The notes: a model not told the origin generated them from the letters alone. DNA of 64,000 bases from Fulvia fulva (GCF_020509005.1 NC_063012.1:8246001-8310000); one strand, 5' to 3'. Shown: positions 48,901 through 59,830, counted from the stretch's first letter. Made by a program: numbers and translations.

Positions 48901-50073
48901 GCCTCCAACGGGGGCTACTATCCCGGTGAACCGTCGCAGCCTGGCAGTATATCCACGAGCCTGGCCACCGGCTCGCTTGATGCAACTTCATCTTCTGAAG
49001 GAGGCTACTTACCAACACCTTCGCAACCTCCCAATGGCGAGTCATCTACCGCTTCGTCCCAAGGAGCCCCATCGCAAAGCACATATGTTCCCGGCGACGG
49101 CGATGACTCTGTCACCGGTAGCGTGACTTCATCGCAACCAGGGACGGGAGCTTCCCAGAGTGCTTATGTTCCTGGTGGCGACAGCTCAGTCCCTGCCAGC
49201 GCTTCTACATCCTCGCTCCAGACCTCAGGCGGTCCGTCACCGCCCCCATACACCGGAACACCCACGACCGCTTATGTCTTCCCCACCAACATTTATCCGG
49301 CGACTCTGCCTTCCGTCAGTGTTTGCCCAGGCCAGGACGACCAGGAATTCACTGCTCCCGTTCCGGGTGCCGGAACCTACCTCGTCGACTGTGGCGCCTC
49401 TTACGCCGGGGTCCAGATCAATCAGCCCGCGCCTTACTACCGCAGACAGGAGTCAACTCCATCTCAAGCGTACTGTATGGCGGTCTGTGATTACATAGCT
49501 GATTGTGAGGGTGTCAACATCACGCCAACGGAGTGTGAGTACTTCAGCTCGGTCCAGTTGACATACGAGAACAGGCCTGGTGTCATCGCACTGCTCAAGA
49601 CAGCGCCGGGCACCAATATCGGACCTGGCCCTTACGATCCTGGAAACATGGGTAGCAATGCTTCTTCGTCTTCTTCGTCTTTTTCAAGCGCCACAGTGCC
49701 GCCCGATGGCTATCCTGGAGGAAACACTGGTTCTTCAACAACCTCTTCCGCACCGCAAAATACCAATACCTATCCTGGTCAAGGCATCTCTGGTTCTTCA
49801 AGCCCGTCCGCGCCGCCAAACACTAACACATATCTTGGCATCAGCGGTACACCCTCAAGCACACCTGTCAGTGGTAGCATCAGCGGCAGTGTCAGCGGCA
49901 GTGGCAGTGGAGTCCCACCGACAAGCACACCAACCGGCACCGGTACCGTACCGGTCATCACGGTCACTGTGACGTCTTGCTCAGCAATACGAACTACGAC
50001 CGTGTTCACGACCGACACCATTACGACTTGCGCTCTTGACGGATCGTCTTGCCCGTCGCCTGCTGGGTACTAG
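45964..50073 (+). CDS. Large secreted PAN/apple-domain, mucin-like cell-surface protein
   Basis: Exons are 45964-47604, 47656-47695 and 47894-50073, giving 1286 residues. The ATG at 45964 opens a signal peptide (MVRFSADVCSIAGIALTLLT...). Six cysteine-rich modules of PAN/apple type follow. The first four are close together, with the recurring pattern YSVRC...CFEQCSA...CIGFDY...CYLK (near residues 38-125, 145-230, 275-375 and 440-540). The fifth and sixth are more divergent (about 640-760 and 1025-1105). Long S/T-rich linkers join them, including tandem PGGPSQP units and runs of serine, likely sites of dense O-glycosylation. No C-terminal GPI signal is seen. PAN modules bind protein or carbohydrate, so adhesion is the likely role. 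The 198-nt second intron is the least certain junction; an extra small exon there is possible. Confidence 0.8.
48676..49029 (+). repeat. Coding tandem repeat, PGGPSQP units
   Basis: Within the PAN-domain gene, a unit of about 25-30 codons ending in a Y-x-PGGPSQP-type core occurs at least five times with decay (PGGPSQP, PGGPSQP, PGGSSQA, PGEPSQP, PTPSQP), separated by S/T-rich linkers. Such arrays often vary in copy number between strains. Confidence 0.7.
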
Positions 50074-50340
50074 TTGCAGAGTGTGAACATGATTGACGCG
50101 TAACGCTTTGGAAGACGAGGGCTTAATATGTATGTTTGTTGGGATGGAGCAATAAGGGAGAGGACGCGATGATCTGCAATTACCTGAGCGTGTTGTGTAC
50201 TTTCCGAGGAGTGGAAATATAGTACTTCAGTCGTCTTTACACTCATTGAGATCTGCTTGAATCGTTGGCTTCATCCCTTTCGTTATGTTACGTCTCGTAT
50301 CGTGACTACATCAGTCCGTCCGGTATCGTGATCCTCCCTG
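50074..50340. other. 3' flank of the PAN-domain gene
   Basis: This presumably holds the 3' UTR. No gene is seen. Confidence 0.4.
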
Positions 50341-50660
50341 ATAACTACTCACACCTGAAGTTCCACTCATGTCAAAGTTGGCATCATCCATATCCTGAAA
50401 CGACATCCAGCTTCCGGGATATTGTTCCCTTCCGGACCCGACGCCTCTCTGTTCCTCTTGATACACTGGTCGCACGCCGGATCGTGAGCTCTGTTGCACT
50501 TCAGTTTTCCTTGGCGACATGGTATGCACGAGAGCTGCGACCTTGCACGCTTCTGCTTCAGATGGGTGCCATTCGCAATGCTGTGCAGCGTTTGCTGTGT
50601 CTGCCATGTCGAACGGTTCACTGGCAGCGCGGCCGCGGCTGTGTTCGTTTCGCCTGACAT
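50341..50660 (-). pseudogene. Broken Zn(II)2Cys6 regulator fragment beside the homogentisate cluster
   Basis: A minus-strand ATG at 50660 opens a frame with a clear zinc-cluster start: basic KQKRARSQLSC, then CIPCRQGKLKC and ACDQCIKRNREAS. The cysteine that should follow REAS is absent; the frame reads GPEGNN and ends soon after at 50367. The next stretch looks coding in the +1 frame (EQYPGSWMSFQDMDDANFD...), and a GTGAGT donor-like site follows it near 50354. This looks like a regulator truncated by a small insertion or deletion. An unresolved intron is the alternative. Only about 280 nt remain before the PAN gene, so no full-length factor fits. Confidence 0.5.
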
Positions 50661-50975
50661 GTTGACGCGAATCGGTGCGAAGGGCGATCGAATGTGGATG
50701 CGTGACGAGGAATGGGAAGTGACAATACCTGGAGCACTTGCAGGGTTGACGCCTTACCGATTTGGTGTGCTCATACCTCCTACGCGAGGCCAGTGGCTGA
50801 CTGGAACATACTGTACGCAGCACTGTAAGCTTAATCTCCTCAGCCGTTCACGTGACAGCCTTGCGTTTCTTCGTTGCATTCATTCTCGGTGATCATTTAG
50901 CTACTGAATCTTACAAACAAGTATAGCTTTATAAACACCAACGCATCGAGTACACTGGAAAGCCCCGGATCATCA
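50661..50975. other. Intergenic region between the broken regulator and hmgA
   Basis: This is the 3' flank of homogentisate dioxygenase and the upstream flank of the broken zinc-cluster gene. No further gene is seen. Confidence 0.4.
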
Positions 50976-52400
50976 TCAAGTATAGTGAGGCTGCTGCGCT
51001 TTGTCCGCTTGCAAACCCCCTGCGCCGTTCGCTGCGCCATTCACAATCTTCGCGGGCGTAGGCCTCTGAAAGTGCGGCTTCAGCGGCTCCCAAGACTCCG
51101 CGTTGTAGTCTTGCTGGACCTTGTTGCATTGCTTCAGACCCCACTCTGTCACGCCGACCATCAGACACGACTCGAACATGAAAGCCATGCTGTTGTCGCC
51201 GACCTTTGCGGGCTTGAGCTCCGCATTGCTGGCCTTCTCATGCGTTGATGCATCTGGTCCGTGGGCACTCATGACATTGTGAAGCGAGGCGCCTGCTGGC
51301 TGGAAACCACCTCCAGTTTTTGCATCGTACTGGCCGTGGATCAAGCCCATGAACTCAGACATGGTGTTCCTGTGATACCAAGGCGGTCTGAATGTGTCCT
51401 CAGCAACAAGCCACCTTGGTGGGAAGATGACAAAATCCGCCACCGCCGTGCCAGGATGCTCGCTTTGCGCTGTGAGGACAGTGAAGATACTGGGATCTGG
51501 GTGGTCGTATGAGATAGACCCGATGGTGTTGAAGCGGCCAAGATCGTACTTGTATGGGTAGTAAGTGCCGTGCCATGCCACCACGTCAAATGCTGTGTGA
51601 TTCTGTTTTGCAGCGAAGAGAGTGCCAGCGAACTTGGCGAACAGTAGATGCTCGCTGTCTGTGTCTTCCTCGAAGTGAGCGATCGGAGCTTGGAAGTCCC
51701 GCGCATTAGCAAGGCCGTTTGAGCCTATGGGTCCGAGCTCTGGGAGTTCGAAGTGCCCTTGGTATAGCTCAAGCACGAATCCACGGACTGGGCCTTCTGG
51801 CAGTGTCACGCGATGTCGGATACCGCGTGGTATTACACAGATCTCATTGGGCCGTACAAGTATCTTGCCAAGCTCGGTCTGAATATCCAGCGCGCCGTGC
51901 TGGGGTACGATCAGGAGATCGCCGTCTGCGCTGTAGAAGGCCGACTTTTTATCCATGTCTTTGCCAGCAGCATATATGAGTATGCCCAGCCCAGACTTCA
52001 TGGTTGGGTCCCCAGCACCTGCCACAAGCTTGAGTGCATGTATCCAGTCGACTGTCTCGTCGAGATCGAACGGGTCCCATCGCAGTTGGTTGGGGATCTG
52101 GTGCCACTTTGCATCTCTTAGACCTCCTGGGTTGAGATCGTACGTGCTGCTCTCTCTCGGCTCGAAAGGGGAGTGTGCGCTGGCGGGCAATATACGATAC
52201 AGCCATGTCTGCTTGTTCTCGTGTCGTGGTGCTGTGAAGGCCGTGCCGGACAGCTTCTCGTTGTATAGGCCGTAGGGTGCCTTCTGAGGGTTGTTGGCTC
52301 CTACAGGGAGGGCGCCCTCCACGGCTTCAGTCTCGTGATATGAGCCGAAGCCGTTCTGATACTTGTACCTCTCCTGGAAGCTGAACTGTGTGACAGGCAT
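50976..52400 (-). CDS. hmgA: Homogentisate 1,2-dioxygenase
   Basis: This iron(II) enzyme opens the ring of homogentisate to maleylacetoacetate, the central step of tyrosine and phenylacetate breakdown. One frame without introns gives 474 residues, slightly longer than the animal enzyme because of a short A/G-rich tail. The iron ligands can be seen as H343 (WYHRN), E349 (MSEFMG) and H380 (SAHGPD). The N-terminal [13 protein letters not shown] and the middle [23 protein letters not shown] are family-typical. It is divergent from fumarylacetoacetase, an arrangement that allows joint control, and a CYP504 gene lies beyond. Loss of this enzyme in fungi leads to homogentisate build-up and brown pyomelanin. 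Confidence 0.97.
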   Translation of the reverse strand: MPVTQFSFQERYKYQNGFGSYHETEAVEGALPVGANNPQKAPYGLYNEKLSGTAFTAPRHENKQTWLYRILPASAHSPFEPRESSTYDLNPGGLRDAKWHQIPNQLRWDPFDLDETVDWIHALKLVAGAGDPTMKSGLGILIYAAGKDMDKKSAFYSADGDLLIVPQHGALDIQTELGKILVRPNEICVIPRGIRHRVTLPEGPVRGFVLELYQGHFELPELGPIGSNGLANARDFQAPIAHFEEDTDSEHLLFAKFAGTLFAAKQNHTAFDVVAWHGTYYPYKYDLGRFNTIGSISYDHPDPSIFTVLTAQSEHPGTAVADFVIFPPRWLVAEDTFRPPWYHRNTMSEFMGLIHGQYDAKTGGGFQPAGASLHNVMSAHGPDASTHEKASNAELKPAKVGDNSMAFMFESCLMVGVTEWGLKQCNKVQQDYNAESWEPLKPHFQRPTPAKIVNGAANGAGGLQADKAQQPHYT

Positions 52401-52981
52401 GTCGAGATCAGTCGGGTGTGCAAGCGTGTTATGAGGTATGATTGTGAGGAAGGAGACACTATACTCCCGTGCTACTATACATGTACCCAGGAAAGGCGCG
52501 ACGGGTTCTTGTTGAGGATGATGGCGATCCCATCAGTGTCTTCCAGGTTCACGGCTAACAATCTTTCCGCTTCATATGTTCGCTGCAGAGCTCTCCATGG
52601 CGGAACAGTCCCTTACATAACACGTAGCGCCGCCGATATCCGATCGGCTTAGGGACAGAAGTGGTCGGTGATGAGGGGTGGGGAAGTCACCGCTCGGCAA
52701 GAAGGCGGCGCAGTTCCGCATCCTGGTAGTTCTCGAACCCACCGCCAGACGCACCTTCTGCGGCTCAACACCTGGTCACGTTTTGCACATCAGAGCTCGG
52801 GACAATGCTCCAGTCCACCTTGTGCCACACTCGTGTCTGTCATGCACCGAGCGGTTGCGTTGAATGTCTTGATGATCGTCTGGCAATCCAGCATCCTCCG
52901 TGACACCAATCCCCCTGAGCACTCATCGACGACCACCGCCAAGTCAGCGTCACAGGCCAAGGCTTACAATCAGCTCCCATC
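52401..52981. promoter_or_regulatory. Shared divergent promoter of hmgA and fahA
   Basis: These 581 nt separate the outward-facing start codons of two enzymes acting in sequence, so both are likely controlled from here. I could not assign a specific operator; an alignment to related species would be required. Confidence 0.55.
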
Positions 52982-54341
52982 ATGCCGCCCTTGAAGAGCT
53001 GGCTCTCGATCGATGCGAGAAGTCATTTCTCCATCCGCAACCTCCCTTTCGGCATCATCTCAACGCCGCATCTTCCGCAGCCCCGACCGGCCATTGCCAT
53101 CGGCAGCTACGCCCTGGACCTGCATGCATTCGCTGGCGGCAACGGCTTCTCCAAGCTATCGATCGTGCAGCCTCACCAGAGTGTGTTCTCGCAGTCTACA
53201 TTGAACGACTTCGCTGCCCTTGGCCGGCCTATTCATAGGCTCGTTAGAGAGTACCTGCAGAGTGTACTCCTGGAGAATGGCCCCTTCCCAGATGTGCTGG
53301 AGAGCAATGATCAGCTCCAGCAGCAAGTGTTACTTCCCCTGGATCAGTGTACGATGCATCTGCCCATGAAGATTGGCGACTACACAGTAAGTTGGCTTCG
53401 TACCGCACGCGAGCTTACAACAGCATTCTGACTGCGTCTAGGATTTCTACGCAGGGCTGAATCATGCGTATAATGTTGGCGTGTTGTTTAGGGGACCCCA
53501 GAATGCCCTTCAACCTAATTATAAGCACCTACCAGTTGGATATCACGGCCGTGCCAGCTCTGTCGTCGTCTCTGGCACTCCGATCCGCCGGCCTACAGGA
53601 CAAATATTGACAGATCCTGCCGCTGAAAAGAAGGAGCCCGTCCTTAGTCCTTGTAGGAAGCTCGACATCGAGCTCGAATTGGGCTGCTTCGTTTGTCAGC
53701 CTTCCACTCTTGGTGAGCCAGTGACTATCTCCCAAGCTCCCGAACATCTGTTCGGTGTAGTACTTATGAACGATTGGTCTGCTCGCGATATCCAGGCATG
53801 GGAGTACGTGCCTCTTGGACCTTTCAACAGCAAGAATTTTGGTACCTCTATCTCGCCCTGGGTCGTGCTGATGGACGCCCTGGAACCTTTTGCAACGGAT
53901 GGCCTTAAGAATGACACACGGTTGCTGCCTTATCTCGACGAGAAGGCTCGCCAGTCACACTATGCCATCGACCTATCCGTCGCGCTGACGACACCCTCGG
54001 GAAGTCGGACCACTATAACGAGGACATCTGCCACGCAGTTGCTCTTTTCGTTCCCACAGATGCTAGCTCATCACACCATTGGCGGCTGCCCTTTCAACGT
54101 CGGCGATCTTATGGGATCAGGAACTATCAGTGGTGAGAGCAGAGCTGAGAAAGGTGCGTTACTGGAGCAAACCGAGAATGGCAAGCATGAGCTCGAGCTT
54201 GAAAGCGGTGAAAAGCGAACATTCCTCGAGGACGGCGACACTGTCACCTTGTCAGGCGTATGCGGGACCGATGAGGGTGCTCTTGTTGGCTTTGGCGACT
54301 GCATTGGCACGATACAGCCAGCACTAGAAATGAAGTCCTAG
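52982..54341 (+). CDS. fahA: Fumarylacetoacetase
   Basis: The last enzyme of tyrosine catabolism splits fumarylacetoacetate into fumarate and acetoacetate. Exons are 52982-53386 and 53442-54341 (intron 55 nt, phase 0), giving 434 residues. The N-terminal domain starts LKSWLSIDARSHFS...LPFGIIST as expected. The catalytic region is rebuilt by splicing: IGDYT-DFYAGLNHAYNVG carries metal-binding D136 and catalytic H143. Further metal ligands are E212 and E214 (LDIELELG) and D246 (MNDWSARDIQ). HHTIGGCPFNVGDLMGSGTISG is the conserved GDL..SGTISG element. It is divergent from homogentisate dioxygenase. The maleylacetoacetate isomerase that should act between the two is not in the window. Confidence 0.96.
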
Positions 54342-54875
54342 CTGCCTGACGTGGCCGATTGCTGTCGGTATTCATCTTCAGGAGGGCACTCTGCTTTCTC
54401 CGTGACTATCAAGCCAGGCTCGCTTGGACCGTGTCGACATACGTGCCGCAATGTCAAGTGCGGTCGAAACACTCTCGACCTCTCTCGGGCTGTCAGACTG
54501 TGCCCATCTTCTGGGCGATCTGAACCCTATTCCAAAATGGGAAGCTCCTACGCTACCTGAGCAGCGCGACAATTCCGCAGCATGTGGCTCCTGCCATCTT
54601 GGTGGAGGCATCCACTGCAGGACTATCCCCGCTTTGTGGATCTGGGGCTGGTGTTGCATGCGATCTCACAGTCAAGGCTTCGCAACAAGGCCAATCATTG
54701 AAGAGCCTTTACCTCGCGCGGAAGGAGATTAATTTGACATTTGGACCCCGACACCATTCCATCCTTTTCTCGACATCCATTTGATCATATATATTGCCTG
54801 ACGCAACGTCAGTCGAGAAGGTCCAACACTTGGACAAGGACGACCCGAATACAGTCACTTTGAGCAAGCGGCAAG
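54342..54875. other. Intergenic region, P450 promoter
   Basis: About 530 nt lie between fahA and the P450 on the same strand. An AT-rich TCATATATATTG stretch occurs about 90 nt before the ATG and may serve as TATA. Nothing else is seen. Confidence 0.4.
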
Positions 54876-56543
54876 ATGTCTCAAACCAACGAGCCTCAGA
54901 GCATCATTGGCATGCTGTTGCAACCTCAGGTCCTTCCATTCTTCCTCATAGCCGTCATATACACTGCCATCAAGCTCATCGACAAGACAGACGTGCCCAA
55001 GATCAAGAATCTCCCAGAGGTTCCAGGAGTGCCCATTCTTGGCAATCTAGCACAATTAGGCGACAACCATGCCGTCAACGCTCAGAAGATGGCCAAAAAG
55101 CATGGTCCAGTGTTCCAAGTACGTCTGGGCAACCGTAGAATCGTCTTTGCAAACACGTTCGACAGTGTCAGGAATCTGTGGATCACGAACCAGTCGGCAT
55201 TGATCAGCAGACCGAAGCTGCACACCTTCCACACCGTGGTCAGCTCAAGTGAAGGGTTCACGATCGGTACTAGTCCATGGGACGAGAGCTGCAAGGCGAG
55301 GAGGAAGGCTGCCGCAACAGCGCTCAACCGTCCTGCTGTGCAGAGCTACATGCCAATCATCGACTACGAGTCCTTGAAGTCCATCAGGGAGATGCTGCAC
55401 AATTCCGAGAACGGCAAGCACGATATTGATCCTGTGGCCTATTTCCAACGCTACGCTCTGTCAACCTCGTTGACACTCAACTACGGCCTCAAGATCGAGG
55501 GCAACGTCGATGACGATATGCTGCAGGAGATCGTGCACGTCGAGCGAGAAATCAGCAACTTTCGGAGTACCGCGACCAACTGGGCCGACTACATTCCCAT
55601 GATGCGTCTTTTACCAGGTGGCAGTGATAAGCCTCTCGAATACAAGAAGCGAAGAGCGACCTACATGAACAAGCTCCTCGGAATGCTCAAGGAAAGAATC
55701 GCCAACGGCACAGACAAGCCATGTATCAGTGGGAACGTGCTCAAGGACCCCGAAGCCAAACTCAACGACGCTGAAGTCATGTCCATCGGTCTTACTATGG
55801 TCTCCGCAGGTCTTGACACGGTTCCGGGGAACCTCATCATGACGGTCGCCTATCTCTCCTCCGAACATGGGCAAGCAATTCAGAAGCGTGCTCTTGATGA
55901 GATCAATGAACTCTATCCAAACAACGACTCCTGGGAGCGATGCTTGTACGAGGAAAAGTCCGAGTACATCACAGCTCTTGTCAAGGAGACTCTTCGCTAC
56001 TGGTCCGTCATTCCAATCTGCCTGCCGCGGACAAGCATCAAGGACATTAGATGGGGCGATGCGGTGAGTTTATCCTCCGTAGCAACTTTTAAATTCAAAA
56101 CTGACTAGAGCTCCATCCAGGTCATCCCAGCCGGCACTTCCTTCTACATGAACGCCTACGGCGCGCATTACGATGACACCCACTTCAAGAACCCGCAAGA
56201 CTTCAACCCAGATCGCTATCTTACAGACAAGACCATCGATGATGCCTCTGCGACCCGTGGCACACCACACTACGGCTATGGCGCGGGATCACGGATGTGC
56301 ATTGGTTCTCACCTTGCGAATCGGGAGCTGTACACTGCATTCTTGAGGCTCATCACAGCGTTTCAGGTCGTTCCGCCAAAGGACAGTGCGGATGAGCCGG
56401 TTTTGGATTGCATGAGTTGCAACAAGCTACCCAATGGGCTGACAATGGATCCGGAGCCATTCAAGGTCGGACTGAGAGTGAGGAATCGGGAGATGCTGGA
56501 GAAGTGGATCAAGGAGGCAGAGGACAGAACAAAGGATCTGTAA
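54876..56543 (+). CDS. Cytochrome P450, CYP504 family (hydroxyphenylacetate hydroxylase)
   Basis: An ER-anchored monooxygenase. Exons are 54876-56063 and 56121-56543 (57-nt intron), giving 536 residues. A membrane segment lies near 18-36, followed by the hinge NLPEVPGVPILGNL. P450 landmarks are the I-helix SAGLDT, the K-helix E371-T-L-R374, and the haem loop HYGYGAGSRMCIGSHLANRELY with C456. The sequence resembles the fungal CYP504 enzymes: PhacA hydroxylates phenylacetate at position 2, and PhacB converts 3-hydroxyphenylacetate to homogentisate. The N-terminal part fits the PhacB (CYP504B) branch better, from memory. Its position directly beside hmgA and fahA supports a role in feeding homogentisate. 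A phylogeny would settle A versus B. Confidence 0.85.
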
Positions 56544-56659
56544 TTTGAGGCCGAGGAAAGCGAGAGTGCGAGCTGATTAATATGCCAGTCTATGCTATTT
56601 GTACACGTACTGTACAAGTGCTCTGCCATGAGTTGAGAGTCTTGCCAGTATCGGATCTC

Positions 56660-58442
56660 TCACCGCAGCTCGACGCCGAACCGGCTGACTAGCTCCTGCC
56701 TAATCTGTTCATGCAATGCGTTGGCCTCCTCGTTGGTGAGAGTCTTCTCCAAGCTGCGGTACGTGATACGGTAAGCAAGACTGTGCCGACCAGTCTTTGG
56801 ATGTGTGAAGTCATCGATCAGGGCGACATCCTCAACACTGTCGCCAGCTGTGTTGCGGACGACCTCCATCAGATCGTTCTCGTGAAATGCAGGTGCCTGC
56901 GCTATGGTGGGTGGCTCTGTGGGTTGTCCGCCGGCAGGAGAAGGAGCCGACGAGACCGACGCCGGAGTCTCGACTACAACCGGACCAGACTTTGGCAGCC
57001 AGAACGATACGTCTCGCGGCGCTGCAGGATACTTGCTGAATGGCTGGAAGCGGCGTGTTGGCTTTGACTCATCGAATTGGCTCAGGAAACGCTGGTCGTT
57101 GCTCCAGAATAGTCTGATGTCGGGGATGCCGAAGAGAAGCATGGCGATTCTTTCCAGTCCGATGCCAAAGGCCCATCCGATTCTCGAGGACACATCGGCG
57201 CGGTTGAGCAGAGGCTGATCAATAACACCGCAGCCAAGAACTTCAAGCCAATCTCCACGCCACCAGACTTCAAGCTCCCATGATGGCGACGTGTGGGGGA
57301 AGAAGGCCTCGACCCAGCGAACTTTGAGTGGCTCCTGCTCGACCTCAGCACCATGCCCAGCGGCAGCTAACGCTTTGTCTGCTTCGGCGAAGATGGTGAC
57401 GACCATGTTCTCCAGTGATCGCTTCAAGTGCGCTGCCACGGCTTCGGCCTCTTCGGCAGAGTGGTAGTCTGTCTGCAGTGGATTGCGTACCGGGTGGAAT
57501 GTAGGATTCGGATCGTCTACTACCAAGTCATGCTTCGGCAACTTCTCCAGGCCTGCCCAGATCTGTTTGGTGACAGCTTCTCTGCTTGAGAACGCGTTTC
57601 GATCCCACGTCAATGCACCCTCGATTTGATGGAATACCGGGTAATGGCTGCGGTCCACCGCATCTCGCCGATACACGTCAGCGGAGATGGTGTAACCGTT
57701 GCTAGCGTTCGATCTGAAGATGTCGACCTCATGGGCACTCGTGTGTGTTCGAAGTACGGTGTCCTTGTTGACGTAGTACGTGTCGGTCCTGCTTCGTCCT
57801 GGGTGGTCCTGCGCAAAGCCCAAAGAGTCAAAGTTCTGGCGTACTGTAACGACGGGCGTAAGGTCGTTGTGATGGTTGAAACCAGGGAAGGCAGATTCAA
57901 TCAGTGTCCGCGTGATGGACAAGGGATGATTCGGCTGGACGTGGAGCTTCTTCCCGTAGTGCTTCAGTATCGAAGGTGGCACGTTGGTCCAGTCGTCGGT
58001 GGGGTACTGTTTGCCGCCAACGGTCAGCGACTGCGATTGCGGATCTGTGGCCAGCAGTAATCAGTACATGGCGCTGGTGAGGTAGGTGAATGTGAAACGT
58101 TATTCCCACCACTAGCACTGAGCAATGGCACCTGCAGCGTGGAAGCTCTCGTCTCCGCCGGCCGCAGCAAGCGCGGCTTGTAGCCAGTGTGCAAGGACGG
58201 TGGTCATGATCCGGCCTCACATTGCCGATGCGGAGATGATGCTCGCTGCAATGGAGGGCATGTATGGGGGGCATGTGGTTTGGAGCAGCACTCCGGCGAT
58301 TGTGCGCTTCAGGCCGAGCGAACTAACCTCCAGCTGTTGTCGACGAGAAGCATCGCTGGGAAGCAATGCGCGTCCGAACGAGGCATCGCACGCTGGCTGG
58401 CAGACTGCACAGCGAGAATCGCGGGCAGCTCAGCGTGGCCAT
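56660..58442 (-). CDS. MSF1: Mitochondrial phenylalanyl-tRNA synthetase
   Basis: This monomeric enzyme charges mitochondrial tRNA-Phe. Exons in transcript order are 58442-58328 and 58044-56660, giving 499 residues. Exon 1 encodes an import presequence (MATLSCPRFSLCSLPASVRC..., rich in R, S and L). Exon 2 opens with the conserved GGKQYPTDDWTNVPPSIL. Class II motifs include TPVVTVRQNFDSLGF, HPGRSRTDTYY and THTSAHEVD, then VFHQIEGALTWD. GWAFGIGLERIAMLLFGIPDIRLFW is motif 3. The C-terminal anticodon-binding ferredoxin-like domain follows (SFWLPK...YRSLEKTLTNEE). The 283-nt intron is long for this genome and uses a GTTAGT donor, but it joins both parts in frame at a phase-1 junction. Confidence 0.92.
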
Positions 58443-58762
58443 GGCGGCCACTGCGCAGAAGAGCTGCGTTGATGGGGTGCTCAATGGCTGTCGAACAGAT
58501 ATTATTGACTGAGATTCATTGCACTGCACTGCACTCCTCGCGATGCCGGCGAAGATGCAAACCTCCGCCGCGCTTGACCAACCACAAGAGCCGCCGACCT
58601 CACAATCCCTGCACGACACGTTCTGTCTTCGGACGGCAGATTGTTATTCCCGGCCCATTGCATGCTTCTCCTTCACATGTTGTTTTCACACTCCCCTTCC
58701 ACTCCGTCCTCTTGTAATACTAATCTCGCGCCCTCGTTCCATGGAGCAATGACCCCACCAGA
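58443..58762. promoter_or_regulatory. Bidirectional promoter of MSF1 and DIC1
   Basis: Two genes for mitochondrial proteins start outward across 320 nt. A short run of three TGCAC units lies near 58517-58532. C/T-rich leader precedes the DIC1 start. Confidence 0.45.
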
Positions 58763-59830
58763 ATGTCTAAATCAGCATCCAAGAATAAGGATGGCAAGCA
58801 GCAGAAGATACACTATCCGCTCTGGTTTGGCGGAAGCGCAAGCTGTTTCGCGGCATGCGTGACACACCCATTGGATCTTCGTGAGTGCGAGCCGGTCCGA
58901 GACTTGCTGGCTTATGCTAACCAACGCCGCAGTGAAGGTGACTCCGGAAGCGACCAATGCAACATGACCAGCTGCTAAAATGCCTCAAGGTCCGACTTCA
59001 GATGCAACCTAATGATGCTTCGAAGAAAGGCATGGTCCAGATGTTCTCGCATATCTTGAGGACAGACGGGGTTCCTGGGCTGTATCGGGGTGTATGTTGG
59101 AAGCCCTAAGCTTTGGAATCGATGTGTTTGGCAATGGCTAACGGACACTCTGGAACAGCTTACGGCCGCTCTCCTTCGCCAAATCACCTACAGCACGACT
59201 CGATTCGGCGTCTACGAAGAGCTGAAGCAACGATTCAGCGGCGATACTCAGCCCTCCTTCGCCGTCCTCGTGGCCATGGCTTCGACCTCTGGTTTCCTTG
59301 GAGGGGTGGCAGGCAACCCAGCCGACATCATGAACGTACGCATGCAGAACGATGCTGCACTTCCGAAAGAGCAACGAAGAAATTACAAACACGCGATCGA
59401 TGGTCTGATCAGGATGAGTCGCGACGAAGGCTTATCCTCACTCTTCCGTGGAGTCTGGCCCAATAGCATGCGCGCGGTGCTCATGACAGCTTCCCAGCTT
59501 GCAAGTTATGATGTGTTCAAGAGGCAGATCCTGGAGCACACCAGCATGGGCGACAATCTGGCTACCCACTTCTCGGCCTCACTCATGGCCGGGTTTGTTG
59601 CCACGACGGTTTGCAGTCCGGTCGATGTGATCAAGACGAGAGTCATGGGAGCGCACACTCAGGAAGGCATCGTATCGTTGGTGACCCGGATTACTGCTAG
59701 CGAAGGTCTGATATGGATGTTCAAGGGCTGGGTGCCGAGCTTTATCAGACTTGGTCCTCACACAATCGCGACGTTCCTGTTCTTGGAGCAGCACAAGAAG
59801 ATCTACAGGAAGGTGAAAGGGCACGAGTAG
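58763..59830 (+). CDS. DIC1: Mitochondrial dicarboxylate carrier
   Basis: This inner-membrane carrier exchanges malate or succinate for phosphate. Exons are 58763-58880, 58933-58937, 58990-59091 and 59159-59830, giving 298 residues, the usual size. The three mitochondrial carrier repeats show P-x-D/E-x-x-K/R-type signatures: HPLDLLK, NPADIMNVR and SPVDVIKTR. The element LTAALLRQITYSTTRFGVYEEL is typical of DIC. The first signature is split by two introns around a 5-nt microexon (TGAAG); without it the frame hits a stop or shifts, while with it the text reads HPLDL-LK-VRLQMQ exactly as the family demands. Identification as the dicarboxylate rather than the oxaloacetate carrier rests on the R-GVYEEL and NPADIMNVRMQND context. 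Confidence 0.92.

Noticed and set aside
56660..57982. Mitochondrial PheRS starting at 57982
   Set aside because: The codon there is GTG, and conserved family sequence continues upstream to a spliced exon with an import presequence.
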